From the NCBI GenBank assembly GCA_964007475.1, contig OZ023273.1, forward strand, positions 112,267,812 to 112,331,811: a stretch of DNA of 64,000 bases, read 5' to 3'. This stretch comes from Hybos culiciformis (Eukaryota > Arthropoda > Insecta > Diptera > Hybotidae). The first letter of the stretch is position 1, and each line of letters begins with the position of its first letter. Shown here piece after piece: positions 62,451 through 64,000 of the stretch. The notes below the pieces were generated by a model. That model did no database searches and was not told the origin of the DNA. It was given only the letters and a program-made list of their open reading frames with translations. Position numbers and translations under genes: made by a program.

Positions 62451-64000
62451 ATTTGCAAGTAAATAAAGAAGTTAAACTTCTTTCGTGAGCTTATGAGGAT
62501 GAGGCTCACATATATTTTTTTGTTTTAAAAATTGTCATCAAAATTCAGAAAAAGTTTTACACAATGTGATCTATTAAATTAACAATAAAAATTAAAGTAC
62601 AATCATCTACACAATTTTTTTGTTAATAAGAAGTTAGTTGTTAATATTTCGTTTAGCTTCGTTAGAGCAATTTTCTAGTGCTTTCAGATATTTAATAAAT
62701 TGTTTGTAAAAACTAAAAAACGTCCTGTCATCAGTGAAATAATGGACCACATACAGTATAAATAAATAAGATAGTTCATACATGATATACTTTTGTCTAT
62801 AAAGAATTTCCGAATAATAGAAACTATACGCATAAAGTTTAGTAAAATATTAAGTTTCACTGTGGAACAAGAGTTATCTTATCACGTTTCTTGCATTTCA
62901 TCTTAAAATTTTCCATAAAGTCTTAAAGTACAAAAAATAAAAAAAAAAATCTTAATTAAATTCTAATTCACAGGAATAATCTAATTATCTTCTTTATTTT
63001 TATTATTTATTTTTTTTCTTTTTCTTCTTTGTCATCATGACTAATTCTATATAATTTTTAGAAACTTCTTCTATTTGTATATTTTTGTCTTTAATTCAAA
63101 AATGAAGAAACGCTAATTCAAATAGAAACATTATTTTCTTATTTTTTTTTTTCTAACATAAATATGCAAAATAAAAAAAGAAACATTAAATATTCAAATA
63201 AAATGGAAAATTTATATTTTTTTTTGTCATTATTTAAGGAAAAAAGAAACAAAACCTTCATTTCATTTCTTATTCTCTATCTAGACGACAAGTCTTTGTG
63301 TTCTTTTGAAGGAAAATTTTTGGTAATTATAGAGTATCCACTTCGATAATACGAATCATATAAATTGAAAATAATTTTATTTTGTTATGAAATTTTATTT
63401 TGTTGTCATTAGTAATTTAAAAAAAAAAAAATTGTACGTCATAAATGAAGTATGGAACCCATTTTTAAAATGTTTGTCCAACATTTCAACTCTTGGTCAC
63501 TGTTCATATAACAAATTTTCATCCCCAGTTCGAAATATTGGGTTACAATCAAGGCTAAACTTTTTTATTATGTTCCTTCAATTGGAGATGTATTTATATT
63601 TATAAATGAACTTTCATGGAAATCCATTTTCAATTTCAGCCCCTCTTGGACATAATCGCTTTCCATTTTCTTTATATTACTTTAATCGACTTCTATCTAC
63701 GCACAACTAGCCACATACTAATATTTTGAATCATCCATTAAAACTTTTGGGAAAAATTTTAAATTATTTTAATTGTAATACAACTAATTTCGATCCTTCG
63801 CCCGCAGGTTCAGACTGGACTCCTAGAATCTCACGCTTTGGCTTAGATAAAAGTAAACTAGATTTGTATTAAAATGGCTTAGAGTCTAAGGATTTTTGTG
63901 CACGACACACAGATGGACAAACCAAAAGAAAATGCAATTAAATAGTCAGTTTTTATTTTTGTTGGAAAAGTGGCTTAAAAAGTGCTGACAACTAAAATGA

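Larger units (their letters stand above)
59626..64000 (-). other. Upstream intron or flank, 5' exons not found
   Basis: Because the exon at 59450-59625 starts with an AG acceptor and lacks a signal peptide, this stretch should be intron. I found no further exon with splice signals and a leader-like sequence. It contains a hAT MITE (60313-60863), a relic with internal repeats (about 61070-62450) and a nested element (61493-62201). A degenerate relic is possible at 63440-63930. The rest is AT-rich. Confidence 0.6.

Noticed and set aside
63440..63930. Possible third copy of a relic also near 38870-39300 and 55420-55700
   Set aside because: Only loose similarity (CATCGAAATCC-type stretches, cytosine-richer sequence); not alignable by eye with confidence.

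Overview
The window is eukaryotic, very probably insect, nuclear DNA. It is extremely AT-rich (roughly 80% by eye), full of A/T homopolymers and short microsatellites, and has no operons or dense coding. It holds one recognisable protein-coding gene, on the minus strand, cut into ten exons by nine introns of 128 bp to about 20.4 kb. The exons join without a reading-frame error: their lengths sum to 1797 nt, that is 598 codons plus a stop. Every junction has AG/GT signals on the minus strand and the intron phases run 2,1,1,2,1,0,0,1,0. The 5' end (start codon, signal peptide) lies beyond the right edge of the window.

The predicted protein is a single-pass type I membrane protein. In order it has an N-terminal cupredoxin-like fold (exons at 59450-59625, 53517-53686 and the start of 51903-52175), seven EGF repeats (exons from 51903-52175 to 19066-19168), a juxtamembrane stalk and one transmembrane helix (12566-12750), and a 126-residue Ser/Asn/His-rich cytoplasmic tail ending in a Tyr-containing C-terminal motif (553-951). 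This best fits an EGF-repeat surface receptor or ligand of the DNER / Drosophila weary type. That family assignment is inference; the architecture is read directly. All residue numbers count from the first residue encoded in the window.

The rest is intron and flank, and its most informative content is transposon relics. Supported elements, several with target-site duplications (TSDs), are: hAT-type elements with 8-bp TSDs (9052-9847, 51149-51651, 60313-60863, and 61493-62201 with an imperfect TSD); TA-flanked MITEs with CAC... termini (15532-16293, 17591-18002, 52414-53103), two of which carry tRNA-like pol III modules; TAA-flanked Harbinger-like MITEs (30860-31245, 37654-38036); a Foldback-like element made of inverted arrays of about 160-bp subrepeats with a 9-bp TSD (27752-29696); hairpin MITEs (47219-47435, 49369-49469); and a composite repeat with a GC-rich 12-bp minisatellite and a long palindrome (42476-44089). 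Two nested insertions are visible: the hAT inside a duplicated MITE at 8947-9981, and the 61493 element inside a repeat-rich relic at 61070-62450.

From left to right: 1-552 is 3' UTR and downstream DNA; 553-12750 holds the last two exons and an 11.6-kb intron; 19066-21929 holds three EGF exons; 26574-31460 holds two EGF exons around the Foldback-like element; 31461-51902 is a 20.4-kb intron; 51903-53686 and 59450-59625 hold the EGF1-2 and cupredoxin exons; 59626-64000 is upstream intron or flank. No functional tRNA, rRNA, CRISPR array or second gene was found.
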